Shown: one piece after another, positions 26,773 to 35,194 of the stretch
Position numbering within the stretch: position 1 is the stretch's first letter
Layout of the letters: each line of letters opens with the position of its first letter
From: Rheinheimera sp. 1928-s
GTDB taxonomy: Bacteria; Pseudomonadota; Gammaproteobacteria; Enterobacterales; Alteromonadaceae
Assembly (NCBI RefSeq): GCF_029269265.1
Contig: NZ_JARIXP010000004.1
Span: 524,419 to 588,418 of the forward strand
Direction: 5' to 3'
Length of the DNA stretch: 64,000 bases
Translations under genes and position numbers: made by a program
The notes under the pieces: model-generated
Databases searched by the model: none
What the model was told of the DNA's origin: nothing
What the model saw: only the letters and a program-made list of their open reading frames with translations

Positions 26773-27264
26773 CTAACCAACTTTCCTAGAACACTCAGTC
26801 AATGAGCCTTTAGGTTGGTTTTTCATAATGAATTTCGACTCGTTAATTTCCACTATTTCGACGACATCGATAATCTCAGGTAACTCCAAGGGGTTTGCAT
26901 CCTCTGACGTTTGTTGTGAGGAATTGCTGCTTTGTTCATGCATTGTGATATTTCCGGTGGTTGTTAACTGGTTCCCATCTAGCGCCCAAGTACCAGTGGC
27001 AGTGGCTAAATATTTAGTAGCTGCCTTCTCACCAGGAAGTTGAATCTTAATTTTCGCAACCGAATTGAACCTCCCGTTACTGGTATAAGTGTCCTCACTA
27101 CGACCCGATGCACTCATGCCGGTTATATCTGTAGTGAAATCACATACCCAGGTTCCGGGTAGATAGAGTTCGATAGTTTGTTGCTCGACCTGCAACATTT
27201 GCGCTAGTACAACAAAGGGGGTGAATGACAAAAGGAAGATAAAAGTACTAATTTTCATAAACAT
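26773..27264 (-). CDS. Secreted protein of unknown function
   Basis: 163 residues with a signal peptide (residues 1-21, ending FVVLAQ). The mature part is beta-rich and starts LYLPGTWVCDF, followed by TGTWALDGNQLTTTGNI. The GTW...LDGNQLT pattern resembles lipocalin-like lipoprotein domains that follow a G-x-W rule. A Cys in WVCDF and one in LTECSRK could form a disulfide. The first ATG is at 27264 and another two codons on; either fits. It is alone, with no operon partner. Confidence 0.6.
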   Translation of the reverse strand: MFMKISTFIFLLSFTPFVVLAQMLQVEQQTIELYLPGTWVCDFTTDITGMSASGRSEDTYTSNGRFNSVAKIKIQLPGEKAATKYLATATGTWALDGNQLTTTGNITMHEQSSNSSQQTSEDANPLELPEIIDVVEIVEINESKFIMKNQPKGSLTECSRKVG

Positions 27265-27367
27265 CCATATCTATCATCAAGTTATAACATTGAAGTGAAA
27301 GCAACCAGATACCAAGCTATCAATTAAAACTAAGGTTATCAACTTTACTGGCCCGCTTCAGTTTCAA

Positions 27368-27532
27368 TTAGCCCGGCACCGCTAAAGGATTATCTTTACC
27401 TAAGCTTTCGGCCCATGCCTGCACAGCTTGGTGATCGATCACCAGCCCAGCATCTACATCTGCCAAAGCTTCACGAGTTAAGCGTTCCCGCTCTTCTCCC
27501 TGTTCCAGCCAAGCAGATAAAGTTTGTGTCAC
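27368..27532 (-). CDS. Antitoxin-like small protein (orphan)
   Basis: 54 residues starting at a GTG at 27532 with AGGAG 7 bases upstream. The sequence ends QAVQAWAESLGKDNPLAVPG; the pattern LEQGEERERLTREALADVDAG...DHQAVQAWAESL is that of small CopG/ParD-like antitoxins that usually precede a RelE/ParE toxin gene. No toxin follows: the next gene on the minus strand is unrelated, so it is an orphan or relic. An upstream in-frame start (27775) would give 135 residues, but its first 80 residues match nothing known to me and the GTG has a clear ribosome site. Confidence 0.6.
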   Translation of the reverse strand: MTQTLSAWLEQGEERERLTREALADVDAGLVIDHQAVQAWAESLGKDNPLAVPG

Positions 27533-27769
27533 GGTAATACTCCTGAAGTAAAACAATTCAGTACTAACCTTACTGACAAAAACTCTTTCCATCAAGGTCT
27601 CGCCCGCTTCTGACACTAGTACAAAGCATGAACGCAGCCTCTTGAGTGCGCCCCCTAAACAGGCAATCACATCCTCTAAAACCCCAACATGAAGATCCTT
27701 CATACAGCAGATGAAATAAAACCATTTTTCTTCATCCAGCCATCCGCGTATAACAGACACATAGGATTT

Positions 27770-27785
27770 AGACATCCAGACTTCT
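27770..27785 (+). promoter_or_regulatory. Two tandem MetJ-like boxes before mesX
   Basis: AGACATCC (27770-27777) and AGACTTCT (27778-27785) abut and match the met box AGACGTCT in 6 and 7 of 8 positions. Tandem met boxes bind the methionine repressor MetJ, so methionine excess may repress mesX-mesD. The site is 74-89 bases upstream of the mesX ATG. Confidence 0.55.
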
Positions 27786-27858
27786 TAATGGATATTTGAG
27801 CCGCGCAGAGTAAAAACCACTGTGAAACGGCTGACAGGCAAATAGGATACCAAGTACT

Positions 27859-28851
27859 ATGAACAACTTCAGATTTAGCATTAAAAGTATTGGTTTTGAT
27901 GAGAATTATCAGCCGACAGACAATACCCGTATCACCACTAACTTTGCCAATTTAGCTCGCGGTGAGCGCCGTCAGCAGAATCTGCGCAACACCTTAGCCA
28001 TGATCAACAACCGTTTTAATAGTCTGGTGTGTTGGGATAACCCAAACTCAGATCGTTATTCGCTGCAGCTGGATATTATTTCTGTGGCTATTCAGATAGA
28101 AGACACCAGCGAGAGCAATGACCATCACTTCCCGGCCATTGAAGTATTAAAAACCACCATTATTGACAGCAAAACCAACCAGCGCATTGAAGGCATTGTT
28201 GGCAATAACTTTTCCTCCTATGTGCGGGATTATGATTTCAGCCTGGTGCTGCCGGAACATAACAAAAACCAGCCTAGCTTCAGCATTCCGGATCAGTTTG
28301 GTGATCTGCATGGCAAACTCTTTCAATACTTTGTCAATTCAGAGGTTTACCAGCACCACTTTACCAAGCCACCTGTGATTTGCCTGAGTGTGTCCGATAA
28401 CAAAACCTATCAGCGCACCAGCAATCAACACCCGGTTTTAGGGGTTGAATACCAGCCAAATGAAACCTCTTTAACCGAACAGTACTTCAAAAAAATGGGC
28501 TTAGAGGTTCGCTACTTTATGCCTGCTGGCAGCGCCGCGCCTTTGGCTTTTTACTTCTTTGGCGACTTGCTGAACGACTACAGCAACCTGGAGCTGGCCA
28601 GCACCATCAGCACCATGGAAACCTTTCAACGCATTTACCGGCCTGAAATTTACAACGCCCATGCCGCCGCCGGAGAGCGTTATCAGCCCAATTTAAAAAA
28701 CCGCGATCACGCCCTGACAGACATAGTCTACGACAGAGAAGAGCGCAGCAGATTAGCGGTGGAACAAGGCAAGTTTGCGCACGAACACTTTATCAAGCCG
28801 CACCAGGCGCTGTTAAGCCGTGTGCTTGAACAGAGCCAAGCGCAGCGTTAA
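27859..28851 (+). CDS. mesX: MesX (DUF1852), partner of methionine synthase MesD
   Basis: 330 residues, no signal or membrane segment. The opening NFRFSIKSIGFDENYQPTDNTRITTNFANLARGERR is the DUF1852 signature, and the length fits the family. DUF1852 was named MesX when MesD was shown to need it, along with oxygen, for folate-independent methionine synthesis (Price and co-workers, Four families of folate-independent methionine synthases). The next gene is MesD, 98 bases downstream on the same strand, as expected. The biochemical role of MesX is not fully defined. Two met-box-like sites lie in front. No flavin reductase gene, found beside the pair in some genomes, is visible here. Confidence 0.9.
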   Translation: MNNFRFSIKSIGFDENYQPTDNTRITTNFANLARGERRQQNLRNTLAMINNRFNSLVCWDNPNSDRYSLQLDIISVAIQIEDTSESNDHHFPAIEVLKTTIIDSKTNQRIEGIVGNNFSSYVRDYDFSLVLPEHNKNQPSFSIPDQFGDLHGKLFQYFVNSEVYQHHFTKPPVICLSVSDNKTYQRTSNQHPVLGVEYQPNETSLTEQYFKKMGLEVRYFMPAGSAAPLAFYFFGDLLNDYSNLELASTISTMETFQRIYRPEIYNAHAAAGERYQPNLKNRDHALTDIVYDREERSRLAVEQGKFAHEHFIKPHQALLSRVLEQSQAQR

Positions 28852-28949
28852 AGAAAGCCCTGCGTTAAAAATAGCGCAGCGCTAAACCTCGCAGGTATTA
28901 AGGGCATTAGCCCACACAGCATTTAATTTAACGAACGAGCAAAATATTA

Positions 28950-29990
28950 ATGAAAAAATTACTCCCCACTTCAACGGCCGGCAGCTTACCTAAACCTTCA
29001 TGGCTGGCCCAACCTGAAACCTTATGGTCGCCGTGGAAATTGCAGGATCAGGAATTAACAGACGGCAAACAGGACGCTTTACGTTTGTCTTTGCATGAAC
29101 AAGAGCTGGCTGGCATTGATATCGTCAGTGACGGCGAACAATCACGCCAACACTTTGTCACTACCTTTATCGAGCATCTGGACGGCGTTGATTTTCAAAA
29201 ACGCGAAACAGTGCGTATCCGCAACCGCTACGATGCCAGCGTGCCTACAGTGGTCGGCCCGGTCAGCAGGCAAAAACCGGTCTTTGTTGAAGATGCCAAA
29301 TTTTTACGCCAGCAAACCAACCAACGCATTAAATGGGCGCTGCCAGGCCCTATGACTATGATTGATACATTGCACGACGCACATTACAAAAGCCGCGAAA
29401 AACTAGCCTTTGAGTTTGCCAAAATTCTGAATCAGGAAGCCAAAGAACTGGTTGAAGCCGGTGTGGATATTATCCAGTTTGATGAGCCAGCCTTTAATGT
29501 GTTTTTTGATGAAGTAAACGACTGGGGTATTGCCGCTTTGGAACAAGCCGCCGACGGCCTGAAACAGCTGCAGTGCGAAACTGCAGTGCATATTTGTTAT
29601 GGCTATGGCATTAAAGCCAATACCGACTGGAAACAAACGCTAGGTTCAGAGTGGCGACAATATGAGGCTGTGTTTCCTAAGCTGCAAAAATCCAACATTG
29701 ATATCATCTCGCTGGAATGTCACAACTCCCGTGTTCCAATGGAGCTTTTAGAACTTATTCGCGGCAAAAAAGTGATGGTCGGCGCTATTGATGTCGCCAG
29801 CCACAATATTGAAACACCAGAGGAAGTAGCAGCGACTTTGCGCCAGGCGCTGCAGTTTGTCGACGCGCACCACCTCTACCCATGCACCAACTGCGGCATG
29901 GCCCCGTTACCCCGCCATATAGCTCGAGGCAAACTGAATGCATTAACAGCAGGGGCCGAGATAGTGCGTCGGGAACTGGCGGCGAGCTAA
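28950..29990 (+). CDS. mesD: MesD, folate-independent core methionine synthase
   Basis: 346 residues, matching only the C-terminal catalytic half of MetE (about 750 residues), so the N-terminal folate-related domain is absent. Zinc ligands are in place: H214 and C216 (VHICYGYG), E256 (SLECHNS), and C315 (PCTNCGM, alignment-based). Met-site residues such as ISDGEQSR (60-66) and DEPAF (178-182) also occur. It transfers a methyl group to homocysteine; the donor for MesD in vivo is unsettled and oxygen and MesX are required. It forms a unit with mesX, and a hairpin follows the stop. Confidence 0.9.
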   Translation: MKKLLPTSTAGSLPKPSWLAQPETLWSPWKLQDQELTDGKQDALRLSLHEQELAGIDIVSDGEQSRQHFVTTFIEHLDGVDFQKRETVRIRNRYDASVPTVVGPVSRQKPVFVEDAKFLRQQTNQRIKWALPGPMTMIDTLHDAHYKSREKLAFEFAKILNQEAKELVEAGVDIIQFDEPAFNVFFDEVNDWGIAALEQAADGLKQLQCETAVHICYGYGIKANTDWKQTLGSEWRQYEAVFPKLQKSNIDIISLECHNSRVPMELLELIRGKKVMVGAIDVASHNIETPEEVAATLRQALQFVDAHHLYPCTNCGMAPLPRHIARGKLNALTAGAEIVRRELAAS

Positions 29991-30009
29991 TGATTGGTTG
30001 AATGCGACA

Positions 30010-30039
30010 GTGAGGGGTAATCTTTTGACTCCCCCTCAC
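30010..30039 (+). terminator. Hairpin after mesD
   Basis: GTGAGGGG (30010-30017) pairs with CCCCTCAC (30032-30039) over a 14-base loop, 20 bases after the mesD stop. There is no T-run, so it is a probable rather than proven terminator. Confidence 0.5.
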
Positions 30040-30051
30040 CTTGCGCTGGTC

Positions 30052-30297
30052 GTGAAAGCCTGTAGGATCAAAGTTCCGGTTAATCAGCGCCGAAGTTTCA
30101 GCAGAAATAGGGGCAGCAGCATCACTCAATGTAGACTCTGCTTGTTGTTGGAGAGACTGATTAAGTAATCGAATCGCCGCATCATTGTTACTTTTAGTAG
30201 AAGACCAGCTCAGTATCGTAAGCCATCACACTACAAAAATAATCAATACCGCCATACCCGCACTTAATTTAAAACCTAATGAATCAACTTGCATCAT
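30052..30297 (-). pseudogene. Fragment of a methyl-accepting chemotaxis protein gene
   Basis: From an ATG at 30297 the minus strand reads MMQVDSLGFKLSAGMAVLII and FVV, then a TGA (30226-30228), then in the same frame WLTILSWSSTKSNNDAAIRL, LNQSLQQQAESTLSDAAAPI and SAETSALINRNFDPTG. That is the N-terminus of a chemotaxis receptor: first membrane helix, then a helical periplasmic part ending in the SALINR-FDP phrase of Cache-type sensors. The frame has one internal stop and the rest of the receptor is gone; unrelated sequence, then mesD, follows. It lies in the otherwise empty gap between mesD and the peptide-exporter operon. Confidence 0.6.
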
Positions 30298-30450
30298 TGA
30301 TCTCGCCCCCAGAAATTTTACCACCGCCAGCTTTATGGCCACTATGCGATTTTAGGGGATGTTTGCAATAACATACCTATACTTAAGGATAGTTACGAAG
30401 CTATAGCGCTTGGTCTAACATTTTCTATGTTAATTAAGAGGAATAGCCTA

Positions 30451-30663
30451 ATGAGCAAAGATTACACTGATGCAGGTGTGTTCAATGAATCTCCATTTCT
30501 GCACGGCCAATGCCATTTAGACAAGCCAACACATTTCCTCACCAAAACACTGAATGAAAGCATGGGTGATACAGGGTTCCCCAAGCATCATCAAATGCAT
30601 AAGTTTGATAACGCCGCTTTTAATTTGCTATATCCTGATCAACTCCCACAGGTTCTGGTATGA
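30451..30663 (+). CDS. 70-residue peptide, first gene of the exporter operon
   Basis: Starts at the ATG at 30451 with AGAGGA about 10 bases upstream; an ATG at 30427 lacks a site. The stop TGA (30661-30663) overlaps the ATG of the adaptor gene (ATGA), so it is translated with it. The sequence has no signal peptide or membrane helix, is rich in His, Phe and Asn, and has one Cys (GQCH). There is no recognised domain. Its position ahead of an adaptor-ATPase-permease set suggests a precursor that the transporter exports, as with darobactin-type propeptides; no modifying enzyme gene is nearby. A regulatory leader is the alternative. Function is not known. Confidence 0.5.
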   Translation: MSKDYTDAGVFNESPFLHGQCHLDKPTHFLTKTLNESMGDTGFPKHHQMHKFDNAAFNLLYPDQLPQVLV

Positions 30664-31889
30664 AAAACAATCTCAGTACACTGATATACAGCGCAATTGG
30701 GCTACTATCAGCCCTGCTGCTTATCAGCGGCTGGACTATAGGTTTTGCTGGCGGTTTGTATTACATCAGTGCTGCCAGCGTTAGCGTTGCTACAGTACAA
30801 AGCGGTGATTTTACTCAACGAGTCACAGGTTATGGCAGCCTGCAATCGCAAAATCAACGTTTGCTTACTGCCAGCAGTATGGCAACAGTCGATGAAATTA
30901 AGCTTCGGCCCGGCGCTGTCGTCGAGCAGGACAGTATTATTCTGACGTTAAAAAACCCCTCCCTTGAAGTAGCTGCACAGCAGGCACTGGCTAATTTACA
31001 CAATAAACGCAGCAATAGTCGTCGGCTGGCGCTAGAGCAACAGCGTGAAATTTTAGAGCAGACATCACAACTGGCTGAACTGAGGTCCGAAGCAGAGTTA
31101 GCCAGATTGCAGGTTGAAGCCGAAGCACCGCTGGCAACTGCTGGTATTATCTCAGGCATGGATGCACGTCGCAGCCGAGCCCGCGCCGAACAGCTCGCCG
31201 AGCGTTATCAGTTAGAGCAACAAAAACTGGCTACCCTACAGGAAGTACATCAACAATATTTGCTGATACAGCAGGAAGATGTTCAACAAGCTGAAGCCGA
31301 ACTAAATAATGCCACTTATCAGCTACAGCAGTTAGTTGTTAAAGCTGGTTTGAAGGGTGTTCTGCAGCGATTACCTGTAAGTCTAGGACAAAGCGTTAAC
31401 ATTGGGGATGAGTTAGCTCTGGTTGGAAGTCTGTCTCCTTTAGTTGCAGAAGTGAAAGTACCACAAATGCAGGTGCGTATGCTGCAAGTGGGCGCTATCG
31501 CTGAAGTGGACAGTCGCCACGGCATTGTTACGGGACAGGTGGTACGTATTGATCCTGTCGTTGCCGATGGCGCTGTGCAGGTAGATATTTTATTGCCAGA
31601 GCAATTAAGCAGCGATATCCGCCCCATGCAGATGGTGGATGCACGGATCCATGGTCAAAACCGTGGCCAAATAAGCTTTGTCGACCGCCCTGCAGGTATT
31701 GCCGAAGATGCGCAAGTAGACCTGTTTAAACTGGATGCGAATCAACTAGGAACAAGAGTACCAGTTCAATTTGGCAAAGCCTCTGGTCAGCAAATAGAAG
31801 TGGTCTCAGGGCTGAAGCCAGGTGATCGTATTATTGTTAGCGACTTGCAACTTGATAGCAGCGTGACGCAACTGAAACTGACTCAGTAA
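30660..31889 (+). CDS. HlyD/MacA-type periplasmic adaptor
   Basis: 409 residues. One N-terminal transmembrane helix (about residues 7-37) then a biotinyl-lipoyl-like beta segment (YGSLQSQNQRL, IKLRPGAVVEQDSII), a coiled-coil hairpin (about 95-215, rich in Gln, Glu, Leu), the second lipoyl half (LVVKAGLKGVLQRLPVSLGQ), and a beta-barrel plus membrane-proximal domain (PGDRIIVSDLQ at the end). It bridges the inner-membrane permease to an outer-membrane channel, TolC-like, which is not encoded here. Its start overlaps the 70-residue peptide gene by 4 bases and the ATPase gene begins 11 bases after its stop. Confidence 0.88.
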   Translation: MKNNLSTLIYSAIGLLSALLLISGWTIGFAGGLYYISAASVSVATVQSGDFTQRVTGYGSLQSQNQRLLTASSMATVDEIKLRPGAVVEQDSIILTLKNPSLEVAAQQALANLHNKRSNSRRLALEQQREILEQTSQLAELRSEAELARLQVEAEAPLATAGIISGMDARRSRARAEQLAERYQLEQQKLATLQEVHQQYLLIQQEDVQQAEAELNNATYQLQQLVVKAGLKGVLQRLPVSLGQSVNIGDELALVGSLSPLVAEVKVPQMQVRMLQVGAIAEVDSRHGIVTGQVVRIDPVVADGAVQVDILLPEQLSSDIRPMQMVDARIHGQNRGQISFVDRPAGIAEDAQVDLFKLDANQLGTRVPVQFGKASGQQIEVVSGLKPGDRIIVSDLQLDSSVTQLKLTQ

Positions 31890-31899
31890 GGAAGTGGCG

Positions 31900-32610
31900 A
31901 TGAAAACTGATGTATTAAAAGTAAAACAACTCAAAAAGGCATTTCAGTCGGGTCAGCAACAGCAAGCCGTACTTAATGGTGTAAGTTTTAGTGTGCATGA
32001 AGGCGAATATGTGGCCATTTGCGGCCCTTCCGGTTGTGGTAAATCGACTTTGCTCAATATTCTGGGGCTGCTGGATACCCCTGATAGCGGCGAATATTAC
32101 ATTGATGATTTGTTAGTATCTGATATGAATGCTGAGCAGCGGGCGCAAATGCGTAGTCGCCGTATTGGTTTTGTATTTCAGGCCTTTAATCTGATTGACG
32201 AATATACAGTACTGGATAACGTGGCATTGCCACTAAAGTACCGCGGCGACAGCGTCAAGCAACGCCAGGCCAGGGCGCTGGAATGTTTAGAAAAAGTCGG
32301 CTTAGCCGATAAAGCAATGCTCTTTCCTAATCAGTTATCTGGTGGTCAACAGCAGCGGGTGTCGATCGCCCGCGCCCTCGCAGCCAATTCTGGCATCATG
32401 TTGGTGGATGAGCCCACAGGGAACCTCGATTCGAAAAATGGCGACGCAGTGATGGCGTTGCTGTCTGATTTACACCAACAAGGGACCACCATCATTTTGG
32501 TGACCCACGACCCGCGTTACGCCGATATGGCACACCGGCAAATCAATTTGCTGGACGGTCAGGTTGTTAGCAGCACCTCTACTGTGAAAACTCTGGAGCA
32601 AGAGGCATGA
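31900..32610 (+). CDS. MacB/LolD-type ABC transporter ATPase
   Basis: 236 residues. Walker A GPSGCGKST (about 38-46), Q-loop FVFQAFNL, signature LSGGQQQR, Walker B IMLVDEPTGNLD, and switch His (VTHDPRYAD). These place it in the MacB/LolD/FtsE subfamily. The ATG at 31900 has AAGGAA upstream; a GTG two codons earlier is less suitable. It overlaps the permease gene by 4 bases (ATGA). It powers the membrane permease that follows. Confidence 0.93.
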   Translation: MKTDVLKVKQLKKAFQSGQQQQAVLNGVSFSVHEGEYVAICGPSGCGKSTLLNILGLLDTPDSGEYYIDDLLVSDMNAEQRAQMRSRRIGFVFQAFNLIDEYTVLDNVALPLKYRGDSVKQRQARALECLEKVGLADKAMLFPNQLSGGQQQRVSIARALAANSGIMLVDEPTGNLDSKNGDAVMALLSDLHQQGTTIILVTHDPRYADMAHRQINLLDGQVVSSTSTVKTLEQEA

Positions 32611-35015
32611 GCTGGAGCATGATCTGGCGTGGCTTTCGGCAAGCCCGGCAATATTATTTAACTGTGGTATTAAGTCTGGTATTGACCCTGACCTTGCTAT
32701 TTAGTGTGCTGAGTCTGGTCAATATTACCTTTTTTGCCCCGCTGCCGTATAAAAACGATCAAGAGCTTTATCACATAGGTGCTGAGCTGAATTATCAAGG
32801 CGCGGTAAACCAATCCAGCAATGTGCAAACCCTGTTTGATTTGCAGCAAAAAAGCCAGCTTATTGAGCATATGGCTGTGTATTTTAGCTTTCAAACCGAA
32901 TATAAACTGTTGGATCAACCGACACGGCCAAAAGTATCAGTGCTGTTTGGAGCACATGATATTTTTGATGTGATGGGGGTAGAACCCTTGTTAGGCCGGC
33001 TGTTTAACGAACAAGAGCTGGTAGGTAACAAGCAACCCTCTGTGGTGTTAAGTCAGTCCGTTTGGCAGGAACATTATCAGGGCCGTTCAGACATAGTGGG
33101 TCAAACGATTCAGCTGAATCAACGTCAGTTTACTGTGATCGGCGTATTAAAACAGGTATTGGAAATACCAAATTTAAATGATGCACATGAAGCGATTTGG
33201 CTTCCGCTGGATATGGATGAACTTATAGATATTCGCACCTTTAGCGGCTATTCCTCCACTTTTGCTGCTTTGGGTCGGCTAAAGCCAGGAGTAAGCCTGC
33301 AAGACGCTGATGCCGAGGCCTATCAGCTCGTCAAACAGTCTTATGTCGAGCGTTACCCTGAAATGCAAACTATGTTTGAGTACTATGGCAAGGTTGTACC
33401 GTTACGACAGCAAATTCAAGGGGACTCCGGCCCTTTGGTGCTGATGCTTTTGGCAGGGGTTTCCTTACTCACTCTGATAGCCTTGGTCAATTTATCCAGC
33501 ATGCAGCTGGCACGGGCGGTAAAACGTTTGCAACCCCTGGCGGTGTGTTACGCTTTTGGTGCCAGCAAAAAACAAATGTTTTATCAGGTGTTCCGCCATA
33601 ATATTGCTTTACTAGCGGGTTCCGGCCTACTGGCGCTGCTGCTGACATGGCTTGGTTTTGGTGTAATTGCCTCAGTTGCGGCCGAACAGCTACCTCGCAT
33701 CAGTGCGTTACGGATAGATGGCCTGATGTTACTCCTGACCGCCCTGGTGCTACTGATTATTGCGTTGTTATTTAGTTGGATTGAACTCAGTGGTGTGCGC
33801 GAGCAGCAGTTGATGGCCAGCCTACAGAGCAGCGGTAAAGGTGCAGGCAAACAATTACGGCAGGGTGTAGCACATAGCTTAATTGGGGTACAGTTATTGT
33901 TGTCCTTGTTGGTGTTGCTGGCCACCGCCCATGTGTTTGTCGCGGCCTGGACAGAAGCAAACCGGCCAACCGGCATAGATAGTACCAATCTGTGGTCAGT
34001 CACCATTAATTACAGCAGTTTAGATAACCCCGAGCAGCAGCAAAACAACCACCAGATCTTGTTGCAGAACCTTGCAGCTATGCCCGGAGTACAACAAGTG
34101 ACCGCTGTATCTGAACCTCGCGCTGTAAAAACACGCAATCAGGGCGGGGTAAGTAATGCCCAGGGGGATCTTATTACTTCAGCCCGGCTCATTGCTGTAT
34201 TGCCCGGTTATTTTGGGTTTTATGGGCTGGAGTTGACTGGACAGGACTTTAGCGCAGAACAGGTTGATTTAGAGCATTATCCGGTGATCATCAATCAGCG
34301 CTTTGCTGATCGCATTGCCCGCTTAAGTGGTAGTCCAGCTCTGGGGCAAACAGTATCACTCAATAGTGACAGCACCCAGAGGCCGATTATCGGCATAGTG
34401 GCCAATACCAACTTCCCCGGCAACCCAGGCTTTGAAGTAGATGAAGTGTTTTACCCCCGCAAAAATATCGAGCGGCGCGACTACAGTTATTTATTAAAAC
34501 TCAGCGCTGACAGCTCGCTGAGTGATACTGCGTTGTTAGATATGTTGCGTGCACAAGACCCACGCTTGGATCTGTCAGAACTCACCACTGTACAAGCAGC
34601 TTTCGATTACTTTACGCTGCCAAATCGGCTGGCAGCGGCGTTAGCCGCAACGCTGGCTTTGATGAGCTTACTTACAGTACTGGCAGGTATTGCAGGCATA
34701 GTCAGTTATTTGGTGCAGGCTCGGCGCTATCAGCTCGGCGTAGAAATGGCGATGGGTGCCAGCTTAAAGCAATTGCTGAAAGATAATTTGAGCAAGCTGG
34801 CGCAACCTATTGTCGCTGCATTATTGCTGGGCTTTTGCTGCTTTTTCTTTATTGCTGCCGTTAGCCGTACTCAGCCGGAACTGATGTTTCAAGCGAACTG
34901 GGGCCTTGTAGCTGGCGTACTGGGAATACTGACTTTTGCCGCCCTACTCTGCAGCTTTATTCCACTGCGTCAGGTATTGCTGACTGATCCGGTGAAAGCC
35001 TTACGCAACGAGTAA
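32607..35015 (+). CDS. MacB-like ABC permease (FtsX family, double)
   Basis: 802 residues. One N-terminal helix (about 12-37), a periplasmic MacB-core domain (about 40-270), three helices (about 275-395), a second helix near 425-445 followed by another periplasmic core domain (to about 665), and a final three helices ending LLTDPVKALRNE. This duplicated MacB-PCD/FtsX layout is that of the long permeases (about 800 residues) found beside adaptors and FtsE-like ATPases. It is a mechanotransmission pump exporting peptides or small molecules across the periplasm. It is encoded in one operon with the 70-residue peptide. Confidence 0.9.
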   Translation: MSWSMIWRGFRQARQYYLTVVLSLVLTLTLLFSVLSLVNITFFAPLPYKNDQELYHIGAELNYQGAVNQSSNVQTLFDLQQKSQLIEHMAVYFSFQTEYKLLDQPTRPKVSVLFGAHDIFDVMGVEPLLGRLFNEQELVGNKQPSVVLSQSVWQEHYQGRSDIVGQTIQLNQRQFTVIGVLKQVLEIPNLNDAHEAIWLPLDMDELIDIRTFSGYSSTFAALGRLKPGVSLQDADAEAYQLVKQSYVERYPEMQTMFEYYGKVVPLRQQIQGDSGPLVLMLLAGVSLLTLIALVNLSSMQLARAVKRLQPLAVCYAFGASKKQMFYQVFRHNIALLAGSGLLALLLTWLGFGVIASVAAEQLPRISALRIDGLMLLLTALVLLIIALLFSWIELSGVREQQLMASLQSSGKGAGKQLRQGVAHSLIGVQLLLSLLVLLATAHVFVAAWTEANRPTGIDSTNLWSVTINYSSLDNPEQQQNNHQILLQNLAAMPGVQQVTAVSEPRAVKTRNQGGVSNAQGDLITSARLIAVLPGYFGFYGLELTGQDFSAEQVDLEHYPVIINQRFADRIARLSGSPALGQTVSLNSDSTQRPIIGIVANTNFPGNPGFEVDEVFYPRKNIERRDYSYLLKLSADSSLSDTALLDMLRAQDPRLDLSELTTVQAAFDYFTLPNRLAAALAATLALMSLLTVLAGIAGIVSYLVQARRYQLGVEMAMGASLKQLLKDNLSKLAQPIVAALLLGFCCFFFIAAVSRTQPELMFQANWGLVAGVLGILTFAALLCSFIPLRQVLLTDPVKALRNE

Positions 35016-35056
35016 TATATGGCCTGTAAATATACGGGCCTATACATATGAATTGA

Positions 35057-35194
35057 CCGGGGAATCCGTTCACCGAGTTAGATTTGACTGAAGAACTGAA
35101 AGAGATGGATAGTCGAGCCTTAGCGACCTATGGAGATGATGTTCCACTACTACCTGCTGTAACTATAGCTGTCGCTGAGCCCCCCTTTTTTTAA
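35057..35194 (+). other. Short coding-like frame downstream of the exporter
   Basis: An open frame of 45 codons lies between TGA (35054-35056) and TAA (35192-35194), reading FTELDLTEELKEMDSRALAT and, after YGDDVP, LLPAVTIAVAEPPFF. The acidic, helical first half and hydrophobic end resemble a leader-core peptide, but no start codon has a clear ribosome site (TTG at 35084 and ATG at 35105 are the options). It may be a truncated gene. It starts 42 bases after the permease stop. Confidence 0.35.

Noticed and set aside
30010..30039. Considered as a CRISPR-like or attachment repeat
   Set aside because: Only a single hairpin with no further copies nearby; a terminator fits better. No CRISPR array was seen anywhere in the window.
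29785..30129. 114-codon minus-strand frame between mesD and the gap
   Set aside because: Its 5' part is the chemoreceptor remnant and the rest is antisense to mesD; not a gene in itself.
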